From Triops longicaudatus (Eukaryota > Arthropoda > Branchiopoda > Notostraca > Triopsidae): 64,000 nt of DNA. Of the stretch, positions 1-13,307 are shown piece after piece. Location: positions 806,001 through 870,000 of the forward strand of contig JAGQDJ010000260.1 in assembly GCA_022885665.1 (NCBI GenBank), in the 5' to 3' direction. Numbering within the stretch: the stretch's first letter is position 1; the number at the start of each line of letters is the position of its first letter. Under the pieces are notes generated by a model, which searched no databases, was not told where the DNA came from, and was given only the letters and a program-made list of their open reading frames with translations. A program made the position numbers and the translations under genes.

Positions 1-635
1 TGCTGCCATAATGGAATTCTTTGACGATTGTTCATTCATGTTTTAACGTTGCGTAAAGCCGTCATGCTATCCGCACGTGGACATGTTGTCCAAACAAAGA
101 ATTCCCATGCCCAGAGCATTGAACAACGTAAGGCGGAAGAGCCCTCAGCGCTCACTTAAGTCGCGTTTACACGCATCAAGTATCGTGGCAAGATATTGCT
201 TCAACGCGTTTTCGCTCGTAGCTTGCCTCCATAACTTATGCATGAACTGAAATTCTAACCTTAATTACCAAAAAATTTGATTGAATTCTCTGTTATTATA
301 ACGACATAAATCAACACTTCGACGTAGTAATTGATGCGTATAACAGCAGCTTAACTGAAATCCCGCCCTCTTCAAATGTCTCCTCCCCTTGTTTTGGTTT
401 CCCTTACCATTGTTTTGCAACTGAAGATCCTGGAAATAACGTTTCTGTGCCTACTGCGTATCCGATTATCTCGCGAGAACGTGGAAGATATAATTTTTTA
501 GAAAAGACTGGCGAATGGAAAGGTGAGAATTTTGTACTTTCATTGCAGTTTCTTAAGAATGGCCTTGTTAAGCCATTAAATTTTCAACGTGTTCACGCTT
601 CATTTAAACCTTCCTGTTTTTCCCAGCCTTGAAAC
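1..635. other. 5' flank of PINK1, no gene seen
   Basis: No convincing coding exon is visible. A short open frame at 447-632 is in phase with the PINK1 start but is closed by TGA three bases before it, so it is most likely 5' leader. A pyrimidine-rich stretch ending in CAG at about 613-627 would make a reasonable acceptor for an intron in the 5' UTR just before the ATG at 636. Confidence 0.5.
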
Positions 636-3102
636 ATGTTTTGCGTGAAGAAAGTCCTTAAAAGTCGGCGCCTGGCTGGCCCAGCCTTACAGTGCTGCGT
701 AGCTTACAGGAACCCAGCAACTCCTCAGTCCTACAATATATCCGATGTGTGGAAAACGATCAAGTTCTACGCTCGTCGCTTCCTCCAGCTGAAGCCAAAC
801 TTAGCTGTTAAAGAGGGCAAGATTTACGCCATTGGAGTGAACAGTGGAACGGGGCTCAAGTCCGGCTACTTCGAATTAGCCAACGAGTTTGTACGGAAAG
901 GTCTTTTAAGTCGCGTTTCAATTCAAACATTTGCTGCTGTCATTCGTAAAAATGCAGCATACAAGCTTGCTTTCGGAGGGCGGACACCCCTGTTCGGCCT
1001 TGTGGGCGTTTCGTTAGCTATTGCTAATAATGTTGCCGAAATGGACGAGGAAGAAACCCAGCGATTGATTAACCGTGGGATCTTAACCAAAGATGAGCAG
1101 CTGGAAAGCGTCTGTTTCGATATCCGAGTAATTTATGTGACATCTTGATTTCCGAACTTCGTGAAACTTTGCTTTGTAAATATTTGGTTTTACGTCAATT
1201 TTTTCCTTTTTATTAGGAAGCAGTATCGAAGTTAGCTTTGTCGGTTCTGCATTCCTCGTCTCCACACACTGTACCGACGTCAGTGTCCTTGGATGATCTG
1301 GAATTCGGTCCACTGCTCGCGAAAGGCTGCTCAGCTGTGGTATACGGTGCAAATTGCAAAAAAGTGCCCGGAAACTTACAACCGGAAAACCCCAAATCTT
1401 ACCCTTGGGCTGTGAAAATGATGTATAACTACGAAGCCGAATCGAACGCTTGGGCTGTTATTACAGCTATGCGAAGGGAAACCGTTCCTGCGTGGAAAGT
1501 CGTAATCGAAGAAGAACAAGAGCAGTAAAATACACTACAACTCTTTTTATATTACTAAAAATTTTAATCGGTGGCGTTCTATGTTCGATTAGATTGCTCG
1601 GTCCAAGAACCCTCGTTCCCGCCCACCCAAACATCGTTGAAATGCCTTGGGCTTTTGCCGATCGCATTCCTGCCTTACCGGACGCAATTGCTACTTATCC
1701 AGCTGCGTTACCCGCACGTCTGTATCCGCATGGCATGGGTCGCAATATGAGCCTATTTCTAGTAATGAAAAGGTATCGATTTTACCTCGTTACTGTTCAT
1801 GCCTGTTGGATGTGTAACACTTTTTTTTTTTTTTTTACTTTTTCCGATTATTTCTTTATGTGCTAGCTATACTGACGGTTATCGGCAACAGGTGACTAAA
1901 ATTACGTCTAAAAATAGATGGATAAATATAAAGTTAAAGATTATGAATGTAATAAAGTTACTGGTGAAAAGATTATTCAATCGTGTATTTCTTGCAATAT
2001 TAGTTTCATAAGTACTGTTAATAATGATTTTACTTGTTTAAAGGTACGATTGCAGTTTGAGGGATTTTTTATCCAAAGGACGACCTTCTCTCCGTACTTC
2101 GTTGCTGTTACTCACTCAGCTGCTGGAGGGCGTGGCTCACTTGAATAAACATGGTATTGCCCATAGGTAACAGTATTAGTACTTTTCCAGCTAATTTCAT
2201 TATATGGTGCACTTGTGTATTGCAACAGGGACCTGAAGAGCGATAATTTGTTGTTGGATTTGGCGTCAGGCTTGGAAACTCCAGCGCTTGTGATAACAGA
2301 TTTTGGTTGTTGCTTGTGTGATCCGAACTTGGGTATGAAGGTGCCGTATCGTTCGTATGACATGGAAAAAGGAGGCAATGCTGCACTTATGGCTCCTGAA
2401 GTAAGCATGTGTTCATTTGTGCCTCGCGTGGCATATTTAAAAAAAAAAATTAAAAAAAAAATAAATAAAATAAAAAATATGTATTGCCTCGCAGATTGCT
2501 AATGCACAGCCCGGATCATTTTCTGTGCTCAATTACGAGAAAACAGACGTGTGGACCGTGGGCACTTTAGCCTATGAAATTTTTGGCGAGACGAACCCGT
2601 TTTATACTCATAATTTGGAATCGCGGACCTATTCTGAGACCGATTTACCCTTATTGCCTCTCTATGTGCCGATACCCTTGCAAAAAGTGGTTCTGAACTT
2701 GTTGAAACGTTCACCTTCACAAGTAATAAGAACTTAAACAGCATGTATATTCAAACTTACTATATTTGTTTTAGCGTTTGAGCGCAAGTCGAGCCGCTAC
2801 CATTTGCCAGTTGCTGTTATGGGCCCCTAGCCATTGGTTCCAGAAGGAGACGCCTTCTGCCTCAGAGGTATAAACTTGAGAAAATGAAACTATTGAATAG
2901 AACAAATGCGGTAAAAGCCCATTTTTGTTTATAGATAACACAATGGTTGCTGTGTTTGACTACCAAACTGTTGTGTGAGCCCTTGGCGACTAATGCATCC
3001 CCAGTCACGGAATTCGAACTTGTGAAGAGTTTCCTGAAACGGACGCGATTGGCTCAGATACAGGTGGCTTTGCGCTGGATCCGGGCAAATACCCAACCCT
3101 AA
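636..3102 (+). CDS. PINK1: PINK1, mitochondrial serine/threonine kinase
   Basis: Eight exons: 636-1127, 1217-1524, 1593-1772, 2044-2166, 2229-2400, 2495-2722, 2775-2867, 2935-3102, giving 587 aa (human 581). The kinase senses damaged mitochondria and phosphorylates ubiquitin and Parkin to start mitophagy. The N-terminus is basic and hydrophobic, like a mitochondrial presequence, and a hydrophobic segment follows at about residues 114-130. Kinase landmarks are all present: glycine loop GKGCSAVVYG with A199 in place of the first G, VAIK-type lysine K231, catalytic HRDLKSDN with D369, DFG D392, MAPE, and the PINK1-specific CC after DFG. The PINK1 insertions between the N-lobe strands are present but shorter than in human. 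The C-terminal extension after the kinase domain is also retained. The protein appears catalytically intact. The start is chosen because the ATG opens the only frame giving a presequence. Identity is very secure from colinear similarity. Confidence 0.96.
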
Positions 3103-5049
3103 CTTGTTGCGTTGGACGTTTGAAAAGGAAAGGGAAATTGTATTGTGATAGAAAGGCCTTGTCAATAAAAACGTATTGATCTGTAGTCGCAAAACGGGAT
3201 TGACTGTAGCTGTAAATCTTAATTCACGCTTCTGTCCCGCTCCGTGTTTTAAATCACTTGTCATGGTAACTATGGGAATAACTATAATTGAAAAAGTCCT
3301 ACTTTGTGTAGTGCGTTGTGTGTAGTTGTATCTTAATGAAAATGTATTCAAAGATTATGAATAAAAATTTAATTAAATGAGCAGTTAGAGAAAGGGTACG
3401 CAAAAAGAAAGAAGGAAAACACATAGTGTCTGATTGGTAAGCTATTTCCTCTGATAGAAAAAAAATCCGTGATAACAAACGAAATTTCTTAAATAACATG
3501 TGCGAAAACTTATTCCATAAATTTGAAAAGTGACATTTGGTTTCACTGATTTCTTGACCTGATTGTTGACATTGATTTGTTGACATCGCTTTACTGTACT
3601 TTTTAGTACGCACGCGAAACCTAATAAAAAAGAGATTTCAAGGAAAGCACCACTTAAAGAAAAGTAAGTTAAAAATTCAGCTGCATTTCTCCCCATAGCC
3701 ATGAAAAACTGAAAGCGACGGTGACGGTGAAAAAAAATATAAAGACGGCATTCGTTCAAGAAGTCAACGCAGTTTTAAAGCATGAAGATAAAATCACGAT
3801 TTTCTTTACAGAACTGGCGTTAATACAGTGGTAATAACGACGTAGATTATGCTGATAAATTTCGGAGAAGACATTACTTCAATTTACAGGGTATATCTGT
3901 ATATGTTAGTACGAAACGTGAGACGAAAAGTATTTCGACATATTTATCTTGGTGAAATGACGTCAGGTAGAGATAATTCTGTTGGAAATTATATATGAAC
4001 GACAAAGAGCGAACTTCTGTTGCATGGAACTACATGGAAATGATATAGGCCTATGTGAGTTGGAAAATTACATTGCGAGATAAAATCAACAGAACGACAC
4101 AAGAGAAGCCACAAATGATTGCATACTTTAAAAGTTCGCGCTCAGGACGCTTTCATACACGCTGTGCCAAAACAACGTTTTCATGTCGGGTTTCTTTGCC
4201 TGTCGGATTACGCAAATTTAAGGCAAAGTTAAGAAGTTTACCTGTGGCGCTCCAAGTCTTTTTTCTGAACATGAAACAAAAGTTTCTTTCTATTTTTTTT
4301 ATCTCAATAGTTAAAGCTGGTATGGAACAGGTAGGTTCATCAAATGAAGAGTCTAAGTAAAATGCAGTACACCGTGCTCCGGACTGCTTTTGTGATATGC
4401 CGCCACGGCGAAGAAGCAGAAGAGTACATGAATTAGGAATCCGGAGTCGGCGCCAGGGTTCCATCGACGGTTTTTCGAGGACGGATCAATGTGGTAGGAA
4501 GGTGGAGCAAATTGGCGTAGTCTTTACTCCGCGAGCTGGTTGCTGAAGCTTCCCAGTTGTTGGAATACTATACACACAGCCACAGTCGCGTCCTGGCGTG
4601 AATAGCATTTTGCGAGCATATATCTAATGTGTCAGTGGTGACCTTTTCAGGCAGTATTTCTTTCTTTTACCTTTTATTTCTCCTAGGGTCTAGTGGGCCA
4701 AACTTCGGCGAAGCCACCTTGCGTAGGAGTTCCCATTTTATTCGTTAATAGGTGGAATTTACAAGCGAGAGAAAAATTGTATTGATCTAGTGAAAATGTG
4801 GCTCACGGAAAGTCGAACTCATACACGAGTATAAAAGAAAAGAAGCAGAAAGGAAAAGGAAGAGTTTCGTTGTGAATATAGTTCACAAAAGTGGGTATTC
4901 TTCTTCAAGAGTGCTTCACACCCTTTTGTCTCATCCTTGGCTCGGAGGGAATATTGCCAGCTGTGGAAGCCAAGTTGCCGTCAGCTTCGCGGTAGAAAAA
5001 TCTCTTCAGTCAGCCTAAGTGGTACCAAACCAGACTTACCAAATCGAAC
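3103..5049. other. Intergenic region between PINK1 and SLC7A14-like gene
   Basis: The first part is PINK1 3' UTR. The rest contains only short open frames without recognisable similarity. TCAGTC at 5006-5011 resembles an arthropod initiator and lies 40 bases before the SLC7A14-like ATG, so it may mark its transcription start. No RNA gene or repeat was recognised. Confidence 0.4.
3164..3169 (+). terminator. Poly(A) signal AATAAA of PINK1
   Basis: A canonical AATAAA lies 62 bases after the PINK1 stop codon. It is the first such hexamer downstream and fits a short 3' UTR. Confidence 0.6.
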
Positions 5050-8000
5050 ATGAAGAACCTGAATGACGTCAATTGGACGGAATGGAAAGCTCGTGGGGTT
5101 CAGGTGCTGGGCAAATCTCTTCGGACCAAGGACCCATCACAACTACAAGGCGACAAATTTGTCAGCAAGTCAAAACTAAAGGTGCGCAAGCATGGTGACA
5201 CCACAATCCATTCACGCTCTATATTGCTTTCAAATTTAAGGAAAGAGTTGAGACATTAAAAGATATTAACCAAAGCTTTCTTTCCTTGGTGGCTATTTCT
5301 TCTTGTAAGTCGACACCGCTTATTCGGTGGTAGTTTTCGAGCCCACGAGAAACGAAGAAATCAGAGTCTGTGCTCAGATTTCCTTTTTTACACAAGTGCT
5401 ATGTCGGCAGTGCCGTCTTAGTTAAAATGTTAGAAGTATTATTTTTTCTCGTTCGGCTCAAAAGCTTTATAAAAAGGTTTTCAATTTTTTTCTCGCATTT
5501 ACATAAAGGCATTTTCATGAGTTTTTTTTTCGATTTTGCAAACTGAAGGAAAGCTATGTACTAAGGTTTCGCGTTTCTTGAGTAGCTTACCAAAATAAGT
5601 TCATAATCGTCTGAACGGGCTCCACATCCCTAGGCATTGTTCATTCATATTCTTCCTTTTCGTATAGAAAACCAACAAGCCATTCTCCCTTAGTCAAGTC
5701 GCTTTTTTACCTCGAAGGGCTGTTTTAAGTACTAGCGTGAATGGACTGGCTCTCAATAGGCAATCGATTGTCACTTACATGATTGTGTTTTACACAGAGA
5801 TGTCTACAAACGGCCGATCTATTGAGCCTGGGAGTCGGCAGTTGTGCTGGTATGTACTTTTTCTCTGTCTGCCTGGCTAAAGAGGCTATGTTGAAGAAAC
5901 AAACTCGCCTTCCCCATTTTTCCAACACAATTGTTTCAACCCCTTCAATTTTATTTTCAGGAACGGGCGTTTTTCTTGTTGCTGGGATGGTTATTCGCAA
6001 TGTTGCAGGACCAGGGGCGATTCTCTCTTTTGTAGTTGCCGCCCTTGCATCTGTATTCTCGGGTAAATTTCTACAAACAAAAAGGACGTTGAACTCAGTT
6101 CTCGAAAGGTTAGCGTCAGCGGGGTCATAAAAGAAAACAGACAAGCATAGGCAAATTCATTGATTTTCTCCCGAGTTCCTCTTTGAATGTTGCACGTTTA
6201 TCTCGGTTGCGTTTGCCTAAAAGTTGTTCTTGGATAGGGGGGAAGCACGGAAGCAATAAAGGGGAAAAAATATGGTACTTAACAAGATTTCGACGCCAAA
6301 AACTGGATTAAGCGAAGTCTGCTGTCTTTTTCTTTGAAGGTGCCTGTTATGCCGAGTTTGGAGTGAGGTTGCCACATACCAGCGGAAGTGCCTATAGTTA
6401 CACTTACGTGACATTAGGCGAACTACCAGCTTTTGTCATAGGCTGGACGTTGCTTTTAGAATATTTGATCGGAACAGCAGCGGGTGCAGCGGCTTTATCG
6501 GCTTGCCTCGATGCGCTAGCAGATGGAGCTATTTCCCAAGGTGTGGCCAGTGCCTTGGGGCATTGGTTTGGCAGTAGTTCGCCCCCTGATGTCCTAGCTT
6601 TCGGTTTGACGTTAGTACTAGCAGTACTTCTTGCAGCTGGCGTGCAGAAATCCGTGTGGCTGAGTCACATATTGAATGCCATCACTTTAGCTACTTTGGC
6701 CTTTGCCCTTGGCGCCGCATTCTACTTCTTTGACGGAGACAATTGGCAAGCTGGAGGCGGATTCTTGCCCAATGGATGGACCGGTGTAAGCATATTCTAC
6801 GTTCGGTTTTGTTTCGTGCATTTTATTCGGTCTTTAGCTTGCGGAATGACCTTCATTTGTTAAAATTTGCACGTGTAAAGGGATTAGTCCTCTTGTAATG
6901 AATGGGAATTCCAAAAGTCATTTTGAATTCATTAGCTTGTCCCGACACGTGCTTCGTTCGGCTCATTGAAATGCAATCCTGATTGACTGTACAGTGAGGC
7001 TATTAAAGGGAAGCGTAAATTTTAGTTTGCATGTCGAATAGTTCTGCTTAGTATGCAACGAAGCTTGGGAGGTCATGGAGTCTCAAGTGCGGAGTTTGTT
7101 AGGTATTCGGTGGCGCTGCAACGGCCTTTTATGCCTTTATTGGCTTTGATATTATTGCAACGACCGGTGAAGAAGCCACTACGCCTCAACGCTCTATTCC
7201 CATCTCTATTATTCTTTCGCTCTTCGTCCTTTTAACAGCCTATGTCACTTCCTCTATGATTATTACACTAATGGGTAAGTTCGTTTTTCAGCTATAAAAC
7301 ACGTCGTACATCTTCGTGCAATTATAACTTATGAACCGTCATTCCTTCTGCTCGCTTGCCCAGTTCCCTTCGACCTAGTATCTGCGGAATCTGGGTTGGT
7401 TGATGCCTTTGGGTGGGTGGGTGCAACAGCTTGTAAAAGCATAGTGGGCGTGGGAGCACTGGCTGGACTGGGTGTGTCTATGTTCGGATCCATGTTTCCT
7501 TTACCGCGTGTAGCTTACTCCATGGCAGCTGATGGCTTGATCTTCAGGTAATTCTACATTTTATTTTTCAAGTGCTCGTGTATGTGCATACAAGACATTT
7601 TTCAGAGTCGATTGGGAAAATATTTCGTGCTTTTTTTAAATGCTCTTAACTAATTCATCAATTTCAGGCAATTAGCAGTGGTAATGCCAACGACAGGAAC
7701 TCCAGTACTCGCAACGTTCGTGTTAGGAATCGGTGCTGCTTTAGCAGCGTTAATCTTCCCTTTACATATACTCGTAGAAATGATGTCAATAGGTATGTGG
7801 TTAAACGTAACATTTAACCTGTACATTAATCGGAGTTAATTTTACTTTTAGGAACACTTTTGGCCTACACTTTGGTATCCGTATGTGTATTACTGCTACG
7901 GTACCAGCCCACTTCAGCCGCCTTAGCCGAATTACTGCCGGTGAGCTTACGTACTCCGATTCCGGGTACTCCTCAACCTCAATCGTCGCCTTTACACTCC

Positions 8001-9170
8001 AAATCTCAAATGACTCTACCAAATCTAAACGGTGCCAATTACCCGCCTATTGGGGGCGGTGTCAATAATCCCTTGCCGGGTTCTCGGATACAAAAAGTGA
8101 CGGTGAAGAAAGTAACCCGAGGGTCTCCGGATTCAGACGACACAACCACAGCCATGTCCATGGAAGGAGACGGCGAGTGGGAGCGCGATGATGATTATTT
8201 AGTATCAGAACGTGAACGGGGTCGCTTTTATGGCAGTGCAACTTCCCGTAGCGGACACGCGGGGCCTTCTCGCGTTTCCTTCATCGAAGAGAAACTAAAA
8301 ACCTTGCAGTACCTGCTGCCCGGATTGTTTCCATGGATAGAGCCGGGTACGCCATTCTTCTCGTGCATCCCTGATTCACTTAGCGAAATTAATCTTCTTT
8401 TCGGACAAAAGGTCCAGTGACGGGGGAGTCGGGGCGTCAAGCCGCCAAACTAATCGCCCTACTCATCCTCAACATCGTTGTATTGGACATAATTCTCGTC
8501 GCAGCTGCGCCAGCTCTGGGCGAAGGCCACCCCGCTGCTATCATTTTCGTTGTTCTTTTCTTTATCCTCATGGCAGTCTTAATTGGTTTCATCTCCAAGA
8601 AGCCCCAGAACACGTAAGTAATCAGGTCGCAAATCTCTGCGGACCCATCCTTAAGTGCATCTCCGTAGAACATAATTCCTACAGATTAAAACTTAAAACA
8701 ACAGTATTTCGAGTACATTAAAACTATAAGAAACCCCGTTTCTACTCTTTAGGAAAAGACTAGCCTTCCTAACGCCAGGTGTCCCACTAGTTCCTTCGCT
8801 GGCCGTCTTCGTTAATATTTACCTTATTCTTCAATTAAATCCACTATCGATTGTCCGCTTTTTTGTATGGATGATCTTAGGTAATGCGAATTCTGTCCAT
8901 TTCGCCGAGAAAGTACGTTAACATTCTTCTTTCTTAGGATTTGCCATGTATTTCTTCTACGGGATTCGACACAGTTCGTTAGGTCCAGATCGGCCGTCGC
9001 TGTCACCTGGCGTTGACACTATGGAAATGGCCGATCAACAAATTCCGGTGCCCAGTCATGTCAATCAGTCCCTATCATCCCCAGGACCCCCATTGCAGGA
9101 ACCTGTAATCATGAGTTCCTTGCGAGCTGATCCTTTAGAAGAAGCTCGACGACAATGGTCGCAGTGGTGA
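5050..9170 (+). CDS. SLC7A14: SLC7A14-type cationic amino acid transporter
   Basis: Eleven exons: 5050-5181, 5798-5849, 5961-6062, 6340-6785, 7103-7274, 7364-7547, 7668-7792, 7852-8346, 8412-8613, 8753-8880, 8938-9170, for 756 aa (human SLC7A14 771). The family are polytopic APC-superfamily carriers with about 14 membrane segments; SLC7A14 is reported on intracellular, lysosomal-type membranes. Matches to the human protein are dense: LSLGVGSC in TM1, ACYAEFGVR, AFYAFIGFDIIATTGEEA in TM6, the block around FGSMFPLPRVAYSMAADGL, and GTLLAYTLVSVCVLLLRYQP. A long hydrophilic loop rich in Ser, Thr and Pro (roughly residues 420-540) separates the last group of helices, as in SLC7A14 rather than in SLC7A1-3. 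The first exon (44 aa, WTEWKARGVQVLGKSLRTK) resembles the human N-terminus, which fixes the start across a 616-base intron. The exact substrate cannot be read from sequence. Confidence 0.92.
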
Positions 9171-10517
9171 CTTTAAATGGTGCAAGAACATCTTTTTTAT
9201 TCGACGGACATATCAGGTCACCGGAACAACGCCAAATTTTCAGCAAAAGATGTTGACAGTTTCATAATTAATGAACGCAGTTTGCATTCGCTCCCTTCAA
9301 GAATATCTTTTAAATTGTGTTCCAAAAGTTATTCTCCTCAAACCAGACTAGGGTTATCCGTCACTTTATGTCTGTTTTTCCCTTCCTTTATTTTTTCGTC
9401 AGCGGAAGGGAACCCGAGATTCGTGACTGAGAACAACTGCCCAAATCAGTTTTTTCGGTTTTGGGGTTAGCGCTTGCGCTTCCGTAAAAGCCTGGGCAAT
9501 ATTGATTACACTAACGAGGACAGAGGGTTGAGAAAACTGGGAGGGTAAACGCAGCAGTATGTGTATGTTTCGAATCGGTTGCAGTCGCATTTGCGGGCGA
9601 CACAAAATTATTCCCACCGTAACTCGTGTTCTGTTTCGTTGAGGTAAAACGTCAACAATTTTCCTCCTTTCTACCATGTTTTGTGGTAATTGCCCGGTAA
9701 AGTTTCCGTTGCGCATTTACCGAAAAAAAACAACATAAAGCATGACAACGGTTAATTATTTTTGTGTTCCGCTCCCCTTTTAACAGTACTAGGCATAACT
9801 TGCATTCCAGATTTCTTCTCTCGGGTTGGACAAAGAAAACGAACCCTAAATGTTTCAATTGTTGTTATTTTTATTTGGATGTTTAGTGCAAGAGATTTCA
9901 TTAAATGTGATGTTACAACGGAGCCGAATTTTTCTCGTTTCTTAACTGAGGACGTGCAAACGCTAGAAAACGATCGGGGGTGGTGAGTGAAAAGGGGAGG
10001 GGGGATGAACAAGGATAAACGACTTTTAAATTTAGATGCGCATATCGTCGACAAGTCGAATGCGCGAAAGGTCCAAAGCGCAGGCGCAGGTAAACAAAGG
10101 TGTTGAAAAATGGCGAGAGAAGGCATGTGAATGATATGTGTTATTAGCCTACGGAAAGACCTGGGCACTATAACTGTTTGGCACCTAATCTGGAAGCGTG
10201 AATTAGCCCGTGTTATCAATGGAGGTAGCCATGGAACCTATTAGGTTATCAATCCAGTAAGTAAAAAATCAGACGACGTTGACAGGCTCGGAATAGTGAG
10301 TTGACAGTAGGCTCCTTTGTTCTATTCCTCAACTTCGGCTCTCTTCGAACCGAGACTAAAATGAGACCCCCCCTGGTTTCCCAATATTAGTGTGTTGGCT
10401 TTTAGTCTCTTTATGTTTCCTAATGAAAAATTTCCGAGTGCAGGGTTTGAAATCCATGTGTAGCGAGTTGTTATTGTTATTCTTTTTAGCACGCGTGTGG
10501 GCGACAAAACTGTGACC
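9171..10517. other. Intergenic region before the TRIM-NHL gene
   Basis: Holds the 3' UTR of the SLC7A14-like gene and the 5' flank of the TRIM-NHL gene. Short open frames on both strands show no family signature. No RNA gene, mobile element or clear promoter motif was recognised. Confidence 0.4.
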
Positions 10518-13307
10518 ATGAACTCGACTTTGGTTGAAACAGTGTCCATCAACTACGAGGACTTCAATGAAAGTTTTCTTACCTGTAGTACTTGTTTATG
10601 TAAGTATTCCAGTATCTCGCATGGCAACCCAGTTCCCGTTACCTTATCAGAAGCGTTTTACAGCAGTGCAGTTTCCTGTCTGGGCTTTTACTCAATTTTT
10701 CTTATCAGCAACCTTCAAGTTTTGTATCCTTATTCATGAAACTGAATTTTCGTGTTTTGTCGTCACAGGTGTCTACGATGGAGGAGAGCACATCCCAAAG
10801 TTACTTCCTTGTTCTCATACCGTCTGTCTACTTTGTCTTTCACGAATTGCCCAATTGCATCAAAACAGAGATAGGTCATTATCATTTTGTAGCGCGTAAA
10901 ATCTTATGTGCTATAAAACTGTGCTTTTCTTTTATAGGGATTCAGAGGAACGTGAAACATTCCGCTGTCCGATTTGCAGAGATGTAATTGGGATACCCCG
11001 AGGTGGAGTTGGGGCTCTACCTCCGAGTTTTCTGGTCAATCAGTTACTTGACTTGATGGCCAGACAACGGCGAGAAGTGATCCCCAAGTGTTCAACACAT
11101 ATCAATCAAGTAAAGGAACTGCCATATTACCTTATTGAAATGCGACATCCTTTACATGTTGCGCTCATTATAGAAGTTACTAAATAAAGACAAAAAAGGA
11201 ACTACACAAGGAGACAGATCAAACTTAACACATCCCGTTGTAAGTCACTCCACTTTCAAAGCTGTCCGTTCTTAATTGAAGTTAGTAGGGATTAACTCAT
11301 AGCAAATAAATCAATCTGGAGAGTTTTTTCATTATAAAAATAGCACTTGCGGGCAGATTTGTAACGAAGGTAAAGGAGTTACAAAAGAATTTAAAGAATC
11401 ATTAACTGAAAATCTTTACGCAACTATGTAGCTGTCGCATGCAGCAATTTAAGTGTGTTGTGTAAATAAACGTTCTCTTTCTTTCACCCTTTTAGGAACT
11501 GTTATTCTGCGAAACGTGTGATACAGTATTTTGCACACGCTGCACGGGAGGCTTACATGGCTCAGGTTCTAACACTTCAAGTGGAGAACACACGGTCGTT
11601 CCATTTTCGATTGCAATTAAGCGTATGTCTGAAATTCTGCTCTATAAAGCTAATGAATGTTTAGCAAAGGTATTAAATCCTCTCTTATTTCAAAAAATTG
11701 TATTACAATGGGTTTTGTTATAGCTCAATGAGGCACATAGTACAGTTAGCGAAGAACTTTCGCGTTTGGATGCGAATGTTCGAGAAGCTTTAAATCAAGT
11801 GCAATTACTGTTTGACCAGCAAGTGGCTGTGTTAGAGCGTTGCAAGCAGGATATGCTGGAAAGCGTCAACCGCTTGCACGCGAGCAAACGTACCGTTCTT
11901 CAAGAACAGTTAACTTTGATTGCCAACGAAAAGTCCAAGGTAGACACGGAGTGCCAAGGTCTCAACTACCAAGTGGAAGTCCGTCAGCTTACCGATCGCA
12001 TTGCAGCTTTGGGGGACAAGCTCGACAGTTTCCATAGTCTTGGAGAGCCACGGGAGAACGCGTTCTTGAAATTCGCTCGGTACGAGGAAACCGATCAAGA
12101 AGATTCGCACGAGTTCCAGCTGAAACAATTACTCTCTCGCATGGGACATCCTCTAACATCCACCACGTTCCCTAGCCTTTGTAGTTTAACGAAGGAGTCC
12201 GAAGACCCTGTCTGGACTCACCTGGAGACGACACTAACCTTAATTACGGTGGACTACCACGGCCACTTGCGAATCGACGGGGGGGATCCAGTTACGGTGC
12301 AAATTTCAAACGATGTCGACGACGAGGTTGCGGCCGATATCGTCGACTGTCAGAACGGAAAGTATTTCATCCGTTTTCGACCGCCGCGTACCGGGCAGTA
12401 CCGAGTTGATGTGAGGATTTTCGGCCGACGGATCAAAAGCAATCCTTACGTTTTGGAGTGCGAGGATGGACACAATCCTCGCGTTTCCTTGGAAAAGGCG
12501 GGGCATTTGCAACAGCCTACTGCGGTAGGTTTCGTGGGTGATAACCACTGGGCGGTGGTGGATACGGGTAATGAAAGAATCTTGGTCCTGGATGAAGAAT
12601 TGAAAGTTTTGAGAGAAATCCGATACCCTTGCTTAATTGGACGTAGTGCCACGGGTTTCGCGGTCTGCCACAACAGAAAGGCGCAGTCCTTTCCTTCCTG
12701 CTTTTATATAGTTAACTGGCGCAGCCAACTCATTACGCAGATCTCACTGTCGGATGGGACCCAAGTTCGTGAAATTCAATCTCCCAACTTGGAGGAACCT
12801 TTGGACCTAGCTATCAATTCCCAGCAAGAATTCCTCGTCGCTGACGCGGGCTTAGGTTGTGTTGTCGTTTTGGACACACTGGGAAACGTGCTCAAGAAAA
12901 TAGGCGAGGACAAATTGAAAATGATTACGTGTGTCGCGTGTGGCAAGAACGACGAAGTCTTGGCTTCGGCTGTGGGTGCCAAGGGTATTGCGGTATACAG
13001 CGCTGATGGCGAATTTTTGCGGTGGATGGGCGATAGTGCAAGTATGACTAGCGGAAGTAGGAGCACCATGGCGTTTTATGGGGGAATTGTGTTTGATGGG
13101 GTGAATCACGTGTTGGCAACAAGGACGGAAAAGAACAAGAGTATCATCCAAGTCTTTTTGTACGATACTGGCCAGTTAGTATTTACGATCGAATCCGTGG
13201 ATTGTAAGCTCAAACGAGCCAGTCGCCTAGCGACCAATGTAGATAAAGGAGAAGTCATGGTGGCAGATTTAGGCAACGATGCAGTCCGGGTGTATCGTTA
13301 TTTGTAA
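10518..13307 (+). CDS. TRIM-NHL protein (RING, B-box, coiled coil, filamin, NHL)
   Basis: Five exons: 10518-10599, 10769-10874, 10938-11109, 11496-11669, 11724-13307, for 705 aa. Domains in order: RING with C23/C26 opening and CPIC at 73-76; B-box2 with C114, H117, C125, C128, C133, C136, H141, H152; coiled coil about 175-270; filamin/IG-FLMN repeat about 339-428, with the GKYFIRFRPPRTGQYRVDV core; NHL propeller about 431-705, ending VMVADLGNDAVRVYRYL. The end matches the C-terminus of TRIM2/TRIM3. Such proteins are E3 ubiquitin ligases, and several bind mRNA through the NHL propeller. The large last exon carries three quarters of the protein. The architecture is that of the TRIM2/TRIM3/TRIM71 group, but the NHL blades diverge too much for a one-to-one assignment, so no symbol is given. 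Confidence 0.9.

Noticed and set aside
4055..4360. 101-residue open frame upstream of the SLC7A14-like gene
   Set aside because: No recognisable similarity, and a similar-sized frame exists on the opposite strand, as expected by chance.
4826..4834. TATAAAAG-like motif as a promoter of the SLC7A14-like gene
   Set aside because: No initiator at the correct distance; the TCAGTC near 5006 is too far from it.
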